Source: Deinococcus hopiensis KR-140
GTDB taxonomy: Bacteria > Deinococcota > Deinococci > Deinococcales > Deinococcaceae
Reading direction: 5' to 3'
DNA length: 64,000 nt
Assembly: GCF_900176165.1 (NCBI RefSeq)
Contig: NZ_FWWU01000009.1
Coordinates: 601,001-665,000 of the forward strand
Shown piece by piece: positions 51,924-62,942 of the stretch. The translations under genes were made by a program, and so were the position numbers. The notes beneath the pieces are model-generated. The model saw only the letters and a list, made by a program, of their open reading frames with translations, searched no databases and was not told the origin of the DNA. Positions within the stretch are counted from its first letter, which is position 1, and every line of letters starts with the position of its first letter.

Positions 51924-53618
51924 CTAGACCCCGCCCACAGGCGGATGCACCCGGTTGCGTCCCGCCCGTTTGGCTTGGTAGAGGTGGTCGTCGGCCTGGG
52001 CGAGGGCGCCGCGCACATGGTCGCCGTGACGGTGGCTGGCCACCACGTACCCCGCGCTGATGGTGATGGACAGGCCGGGCGGCAGGTCACTCCAGCCCGA
52101 GCCCTCCACCGCCGCGCGCATCTGCTCGACGAGTTCGCCGGGCTGGTGCGGCACCGCCGGCACGACGAGCAGGAATTCCTCACCTCCGTAGCGGGTCAGA
52201 AAGGCTCCATCGGGCAGGTGGTCGCACAGGCATTTGGCGACCGCCTGCAGGGCCGCGTCGCCCACCGCGTGAGAGTGGCGGTCGTTGACGTGCTTGAAGT
52301 GGTCGATGTCAAACAGGGCCAGCAGCAGCGGACCGTCCTCGCGCTCCAAGCGCAGCAGGGCGTCGTGCAGGCCCCGGCGGTTGAGCAGTCCCGTCAGGGC
52401 GTCCTGACGCGCCTGGGTCTCGGCCAGGCGCACACTTTCCTGCCAGCTGTGCGCCTCGGCACGGGCCTGGCGCAGCTCGCGCATCAGGTCGCTGTTGCGC
52501 TGTTCAATCTGGGCCAGCAGGGTCAGGGCACCCTGCACGGTGTTCACCGCCTCGCGGTAGGTGCCCAGGGCCGCTTCCAGGTGGCCCTGGGCTTCATGCA
52601 GCCGCGCCACCTTCTGCAAGATGTCCTGAACGTCGCGGTGCCGCCCCTGCTGCCGCGCGGCGTCGAGGGCCGCGCGGTAGTGGAGGTGGGCCCGCTCCGG
52701 TTCTTCCCGCGCTTCGCAGACCTCGGCCACGACGAGGTGCGCGTCCAGATACGTTTGTTGACCCAGTTCCAGGTGGTGCCCCAGCGCCGCCTGCGCGTGC
52801 CGCCACGCGGCGTCCACATCCCCGGCGAGCAGGGCCAGGCGGGCGGCGTGCGTGGCCGTGGTCAGCGCGATCAGGCGGTCCGGATGGCCGCGCATGGCGT
52901 CGCGGATGGCCTGGAGGTACCCCTCGCTGCGTGCGCGTGCTTCCCGTTCAGCGTCACCGCGCCCCCGCGCCCGGGCCTCGCGGGCCTGGTTCAGGTAGAT
53001 GTGGGCGCGGTTTTCAAACAGGTACAGCCGCATGTACTGCAGCTCTCCCTCCTCCTGCCCGTTGAGCTGCTCTTCGAGCAGATTGAGCTGGTGCAGGGCG
53101 TCTCCATACTGCCCGGCCAGGTTGTTGAGGTGGCTCAGGTTGATGTGCGCGGTCAGGAGGTCTTGCGGGTGCCCCGCCTCCTGCGCCAGCCGCAGTGAGT
53201 CCATGAGGTCACGCCGCGCGCCGGGAAGGTCCCCCGCAATCAGCCGCGCCACCGCCCGGGTGTTGCGCACCTGCGACTCGAGGTGCCGCAGTCCGTGCTC
53301 GTGCGCGAGGTCCAGCGCCAGCGCCAGGTGGCCGAACGCCTGTTCCTGCTGGCCCTGCCCCACCTGCACGTAGCCGAGCGTCACCAGGGCTTCTACCGTG
53401 ATGCCCGGCTCGGCGTCCAGCAGGGCCCAGTCGAGCGCAGCCTGGGCCAGCGGCAGCGCCAGCGGCAGCGAGCGTTCGCGGTAGTGCCGGGCCAGCGCCA
53501 GGTAGGCGGCGGCCCGCGCCGCATGGGTTCGCGCCGACTCCAACGCTTCACGCAAGGGCAGGGGAGCGCCGGGCGGTGCAGGCACCGGTTCCGGGCGGGC
53601 GGAAGACATAGGGGTCAT
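51924..53618 (-). CDS. TPR-repeat diguanylate cyclase (GGDEF)
   Basis: 564 residues. The N-terminal ~370 are helical TPR-like repeats (for example YLALARHYRERSLPLALPLA, LLTAHINLSHLNNLAGQYGD), then a coiled segment (about 380-410), then a GGDEF domain with DALTGLLNRRGL, DIDHFKHVND and the active-site RYGGEEF near 478. It should make c-di-GMP. The inhibitory RxxD site expected just before GGEEF is absent (PDGA in its place), so product inhibition may be lost. No membrane segment: a cytoplasmic protein sensing through TPRs. ATG 53618 is used; a second ATG 9 nt downstream is also possible. Confidence 0.9.
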   Translation of the reverse strand: MTPMSSARPEPVPAPPGAPLPLREALESARTHAARAAAYLALARHYRERSLPLALPLAQAALDWALLDAEPGITVEALVTLGYVQVGQGQQEQAFGHLALALDLAHEHGLRHLESQVRNTRAVARLIAGDLPGARRDLMDSLRLAQEAGHPQDLLTAHINLSHLNNLAGQYGDALHQLNLLEEQLNGQEEGELQYMRLYLFENRAHIYLNQAREARARGRGDAEREARARSEGYLQAIRDAMRGHPDRLIALTTATHAARLALLAGDVDAAWRHAQAALGHHLELGQQTYLDAHLVVAEVCEAREEPERAHLHYRAALDAARQQGRHRDVQDILQKVARLHEAQGHLEAALGTYREAVNTVQGALTLLAQIEQRNSDLMRELRQARAEAHSWQESVRLAETQARQDALTGLLNRRGLHDALLRLEREDGPLLLALFDIDHFKHVNDRHSHAVGDAALQAVAKCLCDHLPDGAFLTRYGGEEFLLVVPAVPHQPGELVEQMRAAVEGSGWSDLPPGLSITISAGYVVASHRHGDHVRGALAQADDHLYQAKRAGRNRVHPPVGGV

Positions 53619-53687
53619 TGTTCAGGAAGTTCAGGGTGAAAGCTATTCCCCCGTTGACCATTGTGTGATTTTTCTGGCCCCGTGAAG

Positions 53688-53701
53688 CGAACGCTCGTTC
53701 G
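53688..53701. promoter_or_regulatory. Palindrome CGAACGCTCGTTCG in divergent promoter region
   Basis: A perfect 6-2-6 palindrome in the 233-bp region between the GGDEF gene and the ABC exporter genes. It resembles short regulator half-sites (TetR-type operators often contain AACGNNCGTT). The regulator is unknown. Confidence 0.35.
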
Positions 53702-53838
53702 GAAGGACCTTCAATCTGTCCTGCCTGGCACTGCAACTTCACGCCCCTGGTTGTTCTCCAGGCCGCGGGGCAGAATGCGTCTGCCCCACCCCGCGCCTTC
53801 TCCCCCTTTTGATGCATTCGCGGCGCGGCCATGGCCTC

Positions 53839-53844
53839 TATGCT
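53839..53844 (+). promoter_or_regulatory. -10 box TATGCT, leaderless layout
   Basis: TATGCT lies 7 nt before the ATG of the ABC ATPase gene. It overlaps an upstream in-frame ATG, which is therefore not the start. Confidence 0.55.
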
Positions 53845-53851
53845 GGGCCCC

Positions 53852-54805
53852 ATGTCGGCCATCGAAACGCGCGAGTTACGCAAGGTCTACCGGGGGCGGG
53901 CGGTGGTGGACGGCCTGAGCCTGACGGTGGGCGACGGCGAGGTGTTCGGCTTCCTGGGACCCAACGGGGCGGGCAAGAGCACCACCGTCAAGATGCTGCT
54001 GGGCCTGGTGCATCCCACCGGCGGCGAGGTGCGCGTGCTGGGCGGCTCGCCCATGAACCCGGCCGTGCGCGCCCGCCTGGGCTTCTTGCCCGAGCAGTTT
54101 CGCTTCCAGACCTGGATGACGGGCGAGGAATTTTTGCGTTTTCACGGGCGGCTGGCTGGGCTGAGCGCCGCCGAGGTCCGCATGCAGGTGCCGCGTGTCC
54201 TGGAAGCCGTGGGCCTGGGCGGGCGCGGGCACGAGGCGCTGGGCGGCTACTCCAAGGGCATGCTTCAGCGTGCGGGGCTGGCAGGCGCCATCCTGGCCCA
54301 GCCCCGCCTGGTCTTTCTGGACGAGCCCACCAGCGCGCTGGACCCCATCGGGCGCGTGGAGGTCCGCGAGATTATCGAGCGGCTGCGCGGCGAGGGTGTG
54401 AGCGTGTTTCTCAACTCGCACCTGCTCTCGGAAGTCGAGCAGGTCTGTGACCGGGTGGCTTTCGTCAAGGCGGGCCGTGTGCTGCGCCAGGGCTCCATGC
54501 GCGAGCTGATGGGCGGCGTTTTGCCGGTGAACCTGCGGGTGGACCGCCTGACGCCCGAATTGCTGGCGGTCCTGGGTCGGCTCGGTGAGGTCCGCCACAC
54601 CGATGAGAACACCCCAGGCCGTGCTGACGTGACCCTGTGGCTCACGCACGAGGACACGGTGCCTGCGCTGGCCGACGCCATTCACGCACACGGCGCGCGG
54701 CTCTACGCCCTGACTCCGCAGCGCCCGGACCTGGAGACGATGTTCCTGGAGCTGATCGAGGACACACCGGAAGCGGCCCGGGGACTGGGGGCAGCCCGTG
54801 CGTAA
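53852..54805 (+). CDS. ABC transporter ATP-binding protein (ABC-2 exporter)
   Basis: 317 residues with Walker A GPNGAGKSTTVKM (about 40-52), signature GGYSKGMLQR, Walker B RLVFLDEPTSALDP and switch histidine in NSHLLSEVEQ. The layout and C-terminal ~90-residue extension are those of ABC-2/NatA-type exporters. The signature reads GYSKGM in place of LSGGQ, which is common in this group. Start ATG 53852 is set by the TATGCT box. It overlaps the permease gene by 8 nt and forms a two-gene exporter. Substrate unknown. Confidence 0.92.
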   Translation: MSAIETRELRKVYRGRAVVDGLSLTVGDGEVFGFLGPNGAGKSTTVKMLLGLVHPTGGEVRVLGGSPMNPAVRARLGFLPEQFRFQTWMTGEEFLRFHGRLAGLSAAEVRMQVPRVLEAVGLGGRGHEALGGYSKGMLQRAGLAGAILAQPRLVFLDEPTSALDPIGRVEVREIIERLRGEGVSVFLNSHLLSEVEQVCDRVAFVKAGRVLRQGSMRELMGGVLPVNLRVDRLTPELLAVLGRLGEVRHTDENTPGRADVTLWLTHEDTVPALADAIHAHGARLYALTPQRPDLETMFLELIEDTPEAARGLGAARA

Positions 54806-55670
54806 CGCCCTGCTCATCGCTGAACTCTCGTTGCGCGAGGCGGTTCGCAAACGGCTCGTCGTGGTGCTGCTGCTGCTTACCGCCGCCTTCGTCGGGTTTT
54901 ACCTGTACGGCGTCCTCCGCCTGGACCAGAACCTCGATCAGCGGGCGGCCAGCGCTGGCCTGGACGGCCGCAGCGTGAGCGGTCTGTCCAACCTGCCGGT
55001 CATGTACGCCACCATTTTCGGAATGTACCTGGTGTTTTTCCTGGGGTCTTTGATGGCCGTGCTGTCCACCGTGGGGGCGATCAGCGCCGACGTGGAAAAC
55101 GGCGTGATGCAGTCGGTGATTGCCCGGCCCATCACCCGCGCCGAGCTGGTGCTGGGCCGCTGGCTGGGGTTCATGACGGTGAATGTGGTGTATGTGGCGC
55201 TCGTGAGCGCGGCCCTCCTGGTGGGCATCAAGCTGATCACCGGCTTCGTGCCGCCCTCACCGCTGCCCGCCACGGGGCTGATGCTGCTCTCGATGGTGCT
55301 CGTCACGGGCCTGACCGTGCTGGGCAGCACCCTCTTTACCACCCTCGCCAACGGGATCGGCGTGTTCGTGCTGTATGGCGTGGGCTTTGCGGGCGGGATC
55401 ATGGGGAGCATCGGGACCTTCGCCGATAGTCCCACCCTGACCATCCTGTCACGGCTGGCCAATATCGTGATGCCCACCAACGCGCTGTGGCTCGGCGCAA
55501 GCTATTACCTCCAGCCGTCTGCCCTGCGCAACATCGGGGAGGTGGCGCGCGGGGCCAATCCCCTCTTTGGCAGCACACCGATTCTCCCCACCCTGCTGCT
55601 GTGGTCCGGGGTATACGCCCTGCTGGCGGTGGGCTTGGCGATGTGGCGCTTCAGCCGCCGGGACCTGTAG
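54798..55670 (+). CDS. ABC-2 type permease
   Basis: 290 residues with about six membrane segments: an N-terminal one (VVVLLLLTAAFVGFYLYGVL), a long hydrophilic loop, then a cluster (MYLVFFLGSLMAVLSTVGAI and following). The ISADVENGVMQSVIARPITR segment is the conserved coupling region of ABC-2 permeases. It pairs with the ATPase that overlaps it by 8 nt (GTG 54798). The C-terminal end is basic (MWRFSRRDL). A strong hairpin follows the stop. Confidence 0.9.
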   Translation: MRNALLIAELSLREAVRKRLVVVLLLLTAAFVGFYLYGVLRLDQNLDQRAASAGLDGRSVSGLSNLPVMYATIFGMYLVFFLGSLMAVLSTVGAISADVENGVMQSVIARPITRAELVLGRWLGFMTVNVVYVALVSAALLVGIKLITGFVPPSPLPATGLMLLSMVLVTGLTVLGSTLFTTLANGIGVFVLYGVGFAGGIMGSIGTFADSPTLTILSRLANIVMPTNALWLGASYYLQPSALRNIGEVARGANPLFGSTPILPTLLLWSGVYALLAVGLAMWRFSRRDL

Positions 55671-55693
55671 TTCCCAGGCGGGCAAAGGGCGGA

Positions 55694-55725
55694 CCGGGCA
55701 GCTCGCGCCCGGTCCGCCCCTTCGT
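55694..55725 (+). terminator. Terminator of the ABC exporter operon
   Basis: Arms GGGCGGACCGGGC and GCCCGGTCCGCCC with a 6-nt loop lie about 25 nt after the permease stop, followed by CTTCGTCGTTG. The T-tract is poor. Confidence 0.65.
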
Positions 55726-55739
55726 CGTTGTCCTTATGG

Positions 55740-56200
55740 CCGGTGATGCCCGTGTCGCGGCAGACAAAGCGCATCACCGGCAGGTTTCGGTCGCTGAACG
55801 CCAGGGGATTATTGATCCCGGCGTAAGTTCGCACCGGTCCTCCGCACCCCGGGTCACGGGGAAAATGGCCAGCATGCAGAACGTCCCACTGGAATTCATA
55901 CCGATTTATGCCGCGGTCAACGGTCAATAGGTGCCGTCTTCCGCGCCCGTGATGCAGACCTGGGGCCCGCGGTAAGTCACCAGCACGGGGCTCCGGCTTC
56001 CAGGCCGGCCAGCGCCGACTGAAAGGCGCGTCCCTCAAAGGTCCGCCCAGGACCGCCCACGTCGCTCTGCCAGGCTCCCGCACCTCGGTGACGGCGCCCC
56101 GAATGAGCGGTTGTCCCTGTGGGCCGTTATGGTCCCCAGCTCAGTAGACCCCAGGTGAGCCGGATGTGTGGCGGAGCAAAGGTGCAGGCCAGGCGTAAGG
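55740..56200 (-). other. Region without intact gene; possible decayed minus-strand gene
   Basis: About 460 bp lie between the exporter operon and the next gene. Minus-strand frames contain coding-like fragments: FEGRAFQSALAGLEAGAP and VLVTYRGPQVCITGAEDGTY in adjoining frames (about 55925-56040), and a longer open stretch around 55750-55930 (RGINRYEFQWDVLHAGHF). They cannot be joined into one frame. I do not recognise a family, so this is either a remnant or chance. Confidence 0.3.
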
Positions 56201-56641
56201 TCAGTCGCCAGACTTGTCGAGGCGGAGGTCCCCGGGACGCGGCATGGCGTCGGGGATGGTGGGTTCGGCGGAAGTGCTGGTGGGGACAGCGCCCTGCGTC
56301 TGTACGGCGGAAGGTTCCGCCGACACCCGGACAATAGACGAGTGCCCCGGCTCCTGGGGTTCTTCCTCGCCTTCCACGGGCTCAGCATTCAGCTCTGTAA
56401 TCAGCCGCTCGCGCGCCTGGATTTCCTCGTCCACACGGCGAATTTCCTCGCGAATGCCCTCCAGCATCTCGGCGTCGGCCCCCCCATGGTATGAGCGGCC
56501 CAGGCGGGCATACAGCGAATCGAGTTCACGGTTCAGTTGAAACACTTCCAGCCTCAGCCGGGTGCTCTGAGCGACTTCCTCGCCCCGGCGCTGTACCCGC
56601 TCGGCTCCGCGGCGCACGCGGTCCATGATGTCATCCAACAT
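56201..56641 (-). CDS. Coiled-coil hypothetical protein (146 aa)
   Basis: Residues 1-90 are an almost continuous charged helix (DIMDRVRRGAERVQRRGEEV...LNRELDSLYARLGRSYHGG...EEIRRVDEEIQARERLITEL), very likely a coiled coil. The rest is acidic and proline/serine-rich and probably disordered. No domain recognised. ATG 56641 is chosen because GACAAT, a fair -10 box, lies 6 nt upstream; the frame extends further upstream but without a start context. High third-position G+C supports coding. Confidence 0.6.
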   Translation of the reverse strand: MLDDIMDRVRRGAERVQRRGEEVAQSTRLRLEVFQLNRELDSLYARLGRSYHGGADAEMLEGIREEIRRVDEEIQARERLITELNAEPVEGEEEPQEPGHSSIVRVSAEPSAVQTQGAVPTSTSAEPTIPDAMPRPGDLRLDKSGD

Positions 56642-56776
56642 AGGTGCATTGTCGCTCCGCGAACCCGAAGGCCGGGTGAGGTGTGGTTGAGGCGGGCTTG
56701 GCGTTTGAAGAGGCGCTGCCTTCCCTGTTGTCTTTAGGTCGCCGCCGTCCGCCGTGGCCTTCGTTTCAATGGCCCC

Positions 56777-57200
56777 ATGTTCAGGGCCCTTCCCGCCACA
56801 GACCTCAGTGACGCCCACCCTGACGCCCTGCTCCTTGCGCCCCTATTCGCTTCGTATGGCGGGCACGTGCCGCTTCATGGTTCCGCCTCCACCTTCCACA
56901 TCGAGGACGCCAATCTGCTTGTGCGCTCGGCCGAGGAGGAATCCGGAGGGAGCCGCATCCTCGTGGTGGACAACGGTGGCCCGGTGAACTGCGCGGGCCT
57001 GGGTGGGATGCCCGCGCAGTTCGGCGCGGCGCAACTCGCGGCCCTGCCCACCGGCGTCTGTGCGCCCGCTCCACTGTGCGCTCGCTCCCCGCTCCCGGCG
57101 CAGCGTCAAGCGTGGTCCGGGCGGGACACGCGCCGCTGGCCTTCGCGGGAGTAGGCCTCCGTGCTGAGACCACCGGCATGCCCGTCTTTCCCAAAAGTTG
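56777..57200 (+). pseudogene. RraA-family gene, truncated and frameshifted
   Basis: The ATG frame gives the N-terminal half of an RraA/HMG-aldolase-like protein: ATDLSDAHPDA, YGGHVPLHGSASTFHIEDAN and SRILVVDNGGPVNCAGLGG. After about residue 90 the frame loses similarity. The neighbouring frame continues with VRAGHAPLAFAGVGLRAETT and stops near 57200, before the end of the domain. RraA proteins are about 160 residues and either inhibit RNase E or act as aldolases. This copy lacks an intact second half, including the RD motif. Confidence 0.7.
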
Positions 57201-57244
57201 AGTCCAGTCCAACGCAGGTCCCACTTGTCCCGCTGTCCCCGCTC

Positions 57245-57250
57245 TAGACT
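57245..57250 (+). promoter_or_regulatory. -10 box TAGACT, leaderless layout
   Basis: TAGACT lies 6 nt before GTG 57257, and no ribosome-binding site is present. Confidence 0.5.
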
Positions 57251-57256
57251 CGGCGC

Positions 57257-58261
57257 GTGCTGGGGAACATGCTGGAACAGGCGAGTGAGTACGGCGATCC
57301 ACTGCCGAGGTACACGCCGCCCCGCTGCCTGTTGGAGCGGCAGGCGGTGGGCGGCTGCGACGCGTGCCACGCCACCTGCCCCCACGGGGCCATCGTCCTC
57401 GGGCCGCTCGGGCAGAGCGTGTCCATTGACCCGGCGCGCTGTACAGGCTGCGGCTTGTGCGTACAGGTCTGTCCCTCGGGAGCGCTGGAATATGACCTGA
57501 TGGCCCCCCTTCAGAGCGTGCGGGACGCCCGGCAGGATGCAGGTGGCGTGGCGTCCCTGACCTGCTCGCAAAGCGGCGCGGGTGGTCCGTCCCTGACCTG
57601 CCTGGGCCGGGTCACGCCCGCTGTGGTGGCCGCCGCGGGAGCGTGGGGAACGCCGCTCACACTGGTACACGGGGAGTGCTCCGCCTGCCCCGTCGGTGCC
57701 CCTGATGTGCCCGAACGGGTGCGCCGCGTGGTGGAGGAAGCCCAGGCCCTCCGCGCGCCCACCGGGCAACCCACGCAGGTGACGGTCCGGCGCGCGACCT
57801 CCGAGGACCACAATCTGGGCCTGAAGCTCTCGCGCCGGGGAGCCTTTGCCGCCCTCTTCCGTGCCGGACGCCAGCAGGTGGCCCAGGCCCTGCCCGAGCG
57901 GCCCCTGCCTTTCGTGGACTGGAGCCAGCCTCAGCAGCGCGTGCCCGAGGAATGGCGCTGGCGGGCCGCTGCCCTCAGGCCTGTCCCCGCTCCCGACGCC
58001 GCCGTCCACTGGCCTGCACCCCTGGTGGACGACACGTGCATCGACTGCCCGGTCTGCGCAAACGTCTGCCCCACCGAGGCCATTACCCGCGAATTCAAGC
58101 CCGAGGGCGGCGTCATGCTGCTGCTCAACCTCGCCGCCTGCACCGGCTGCATGGCCTGCGTGCGCTCCTGCCCGCCGGACGCCATGCACCCGCAGGCGGA
58201 GTGGCTGCCCGCGGCATTTCAGGCCCCAATTTTGCTGCGCGACAGCGGCAGCGTGATGTAA
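57257..58261 (+). CDS. Multi-cluster 4Fe-4S ferredoxin-type protein
   Basis: 334 residues. Two N-terminal clusters: a variant (CDACHATCPHGA, about 35-46) and a canonical one (CTGCGLCVQVCPSGA, about 62-76). Two canonical clusters lie near the C-terminus (CIDCPVCANVCPTEA and CTGCMACVRSCPPDA). The middle domain has additional cysteines (SLTCSQSG, SLTCLGR, HGECSACPVG). It looks like an electron-transfer protein for a redox complex, resembling NapF/hydrogenase-type adaptors, but no partner enzyme is nearby. The start GTG 57257 rests on the TAGACT box 6 nt upstream. Partner unknown. Confidence 0.85.
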   Translation: MLGNMLEQASEYGDPLPRYTPPRCLLERQAVGGCDACHATCPHGAIVLGPLGQSVSIDPARCTGCGLCVQVCPSGALEYDLMAPLQSVRDARQDAGGVASLTCSQSGAGGPSLTCLGRVTPAVVAAAGAWGTPLTLVHGECSACPVGAPDVPERVRRVVEEAQALRAPTGQPTQVTVRRATSEDHNLGLKLSRRGAFAALFRAGRQQVAQALPERPLPFVDWSQPQQRVPEEWRWRAAALRPVPAPDAAVHWPAPLVDDTCIDCPVCANVCPTEAITREFKPEGGVMLLLNLAACTGCMACVRSCPPDAMHPQAEWLPAAFQAPILLRDSGSVM

Positions 58262-58459
58262 GCAGGAGGGCGACCGAGATGGCTTTTGACCTCTCTCCAG
58301 GCAGGACGCACAGGGTTGTGCAGAAGAGAGGGCCGGGCGAGCCCAGGGGTGACGGGTACGGCCCGAGAGGAGGGGGCGTGCCAGGCGCGAAGTCGCCCAA
58401 CCGCTCCCCGCTTCTCACCCCACCGTAATTTCGCTTCCCACGCGCCCTCCGCCCCGCCC

Positions 58460-58465
58460 TACACT
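58460..58465 (+). promoter_or_regulatory. -10 box TACACT, leaderless layout
   Basis: TACACT lies exactly 7 nt before GTG 58473 of the helicase gene. Confidence 0.55.
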
Positions 58466-58472
58466 GGAAGGC

Positions 58473-61106
<2,634 letters not shown>

Positions 61107-61165
61107 CCCTTCGCCTGAAGCCCCGCTATACTTCACTGCGCTTCCAGAGGGAGCCGGAAAACTCT

Positions 61166-61239
61166 AGGGATATGGTGTAATGGCAGCACAACAGATTTTG
61201 GATCTGTTTGTCTAGGTTCGAATCCTAGTATCCCTGCCA
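61166..61239 (+). tRNA. tRNA-Gln (anticodon UUG)
   Basis: Acceptor arms AGGGATA/TATCCCT, anticodon stem ACAGA/TCTGT with loop TTTTGGA (anticodon TTG) and T-arm GGTTCGAATCC. Discriminator G and an encoded CCA end at 61237-61239. It lies 59 bp after the helicase gene on the same strand, and a terminator follows. Confidence 0.96.
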
Positions 61240-61245
61240 CAGTCT

Positions 61246-61285
61246 GGGGGGCGAGGTCTGAAAAGACTTCGCCCCCCAACTTTTG
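61246..61285 (+). terminator. Terminator after tRNA-Gln
   Basis: Arms GGGGGGCGAGGTCT (61246-61259) and AGACTTCGCCCCCC (61264-61277) with a 4-nt loop, followed by AACTTTTG. Confidence 0.88.
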
Positions 61286-61301
61286 TCCTTGAGTGCTGGG
61301 C

Positions 61302-61333
61302 AACGTGAGGCCAAACCTGCCCTGTCTCACGTT
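61302..61333. repeat. Inverted repeat upstream of the DUF4384 gene
   Basis: AACGTGAG (61302-61309) and CTCACGTT (61326-61333), 16-nt spacer, in the 160-bp region before the gene. A TACGCT -10-like box at about 61373-61378 lies downstream of it. Confidence 0.3.
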
Positions 61334-61445
61334 CCGTCAGGTGCTGTTCACCGGGCGTCAGGCAGGGGGGAATACGCTAGGTCCAGCAAAGAGAACACCT
61401 CCACAACGTGCAGAGCCTGCACGGGTGCTTCTCCCGAGGAGACGT

Positions 61446-62033
61446 ATGAAGAAGCCTGCCATCCTGATCGCCCTGACCGCTTCGCTGCTCGCTCCGCTCG
61501 CCACCCCGGCCCTCGCTGCGCCCAAAATCAGCGCCCAGAGCATCATCGTCAATCCTGTGCCCACCACGCTCCAAGCGCACGTTTGGGTCAACAAGGACCC
61601 CAGCGGTACCCGCACGCCGAGCTACCGCATCGGCGATCCCATCCGCATCTCGGTGCAGGTCAACGAGAACGCCTACGTCTACCTGTTCTCGGTGGACCCC
61701 GACGGCAGCGTGGACCAGATCCTGCCCAACCGCCTCAGCGGCAGCAACTACGTTCGCAAGAGCGAGGTCCGCTCCTTCCCCTCGGGCGGCAACTTTCAGT
61801 TCAACGTGAGCGGCAACCCCGGCGTGAACAAAGTGCTCGTCGTCGCCAGTCGCCGCCAGCTGGACCTGTCGGAACTCAGCACCTTCAGCGCGGGCCAGTC
61901 TTTCGCCAAGGTGAACGCCGAGGGCAGCAAGGGCCTCGCCCAGGCCCTGAGCATCGTGGTCAATCCCGTTGAGCAGCCCATCCCACAGCAGGACTGGGTC
62001 AGCGATACAGCTTTTTTCAACGCGACGTACTGA
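61446..62033 (+). CDS. Secreted DUF4384-domain protein
   Basis: 195 residues. Sec signal peptide MKKPAILIALTASLLAPLATPALAA; the mature domain shows DUF4384: AHVWVNKDP, YRIGDPIRISVQVNENAYVY, LFSVDPDGSVDQILPN and FNVSGNPGVNKVLVVAS. This domain often accompanies S-layer or envelope proteins; its function is unknown. AGGAG at 61436-61440 sets ATG 61446. A perfect long hairpin terminates the unit. Confidence 0.9.
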   Translation: MKKPAILIALTASLLAPLATPALAAPKISAQSIIVNPVPTTLQAHVWVNKDPSGTRTPSYRIGDPIRISVQVNENAYVYLFSVDPDGSVDQILPNRLSGSNYVRKSEVRSFPSGGNFQFNVSGNPGVNKVLVVASRRQLDLSELSTFSAGQSFAKVNAEGSKGLAQALSIVVNPVEQPIPQQDWVSDTAFFNATY

Positions 62034-62092
62034 GGAGTGCAGGGGGCCGAGAACTGAGGCGGAGCGCCGCTCCGGCGCTCGGCTGTTCGGAG

Positions 62093-62128
62093 AAGGGGAC
62101 GGGACACCGCGCGGTGTCCCGTCCCCTT
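62093..62128. terminator. Perfect 36-nt palindrome, bidirectional terminator
   Basis: AAGGGGACGGGACACCGC is followed with no loop by its exact inverse (62111-62128). It sits between the convergent DUF4384 and GNAT genes; TTCC follows on one side and TTCTC on the other strand, so T-tracts are weak. Confidence 0.75.
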
Positions 62129-62129
62129 C

Positions 62130-62938
<809 letters not shown>

Positions 62939-62942
<4 letters not shown>

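Noticed and set aside
61246..61285. Attachment site or integration scar at tRNA-Gln
   Set aside because: No integrase and no direct repeat of the tRNA end are visible; the hairpin reads as an ordinary terminator.
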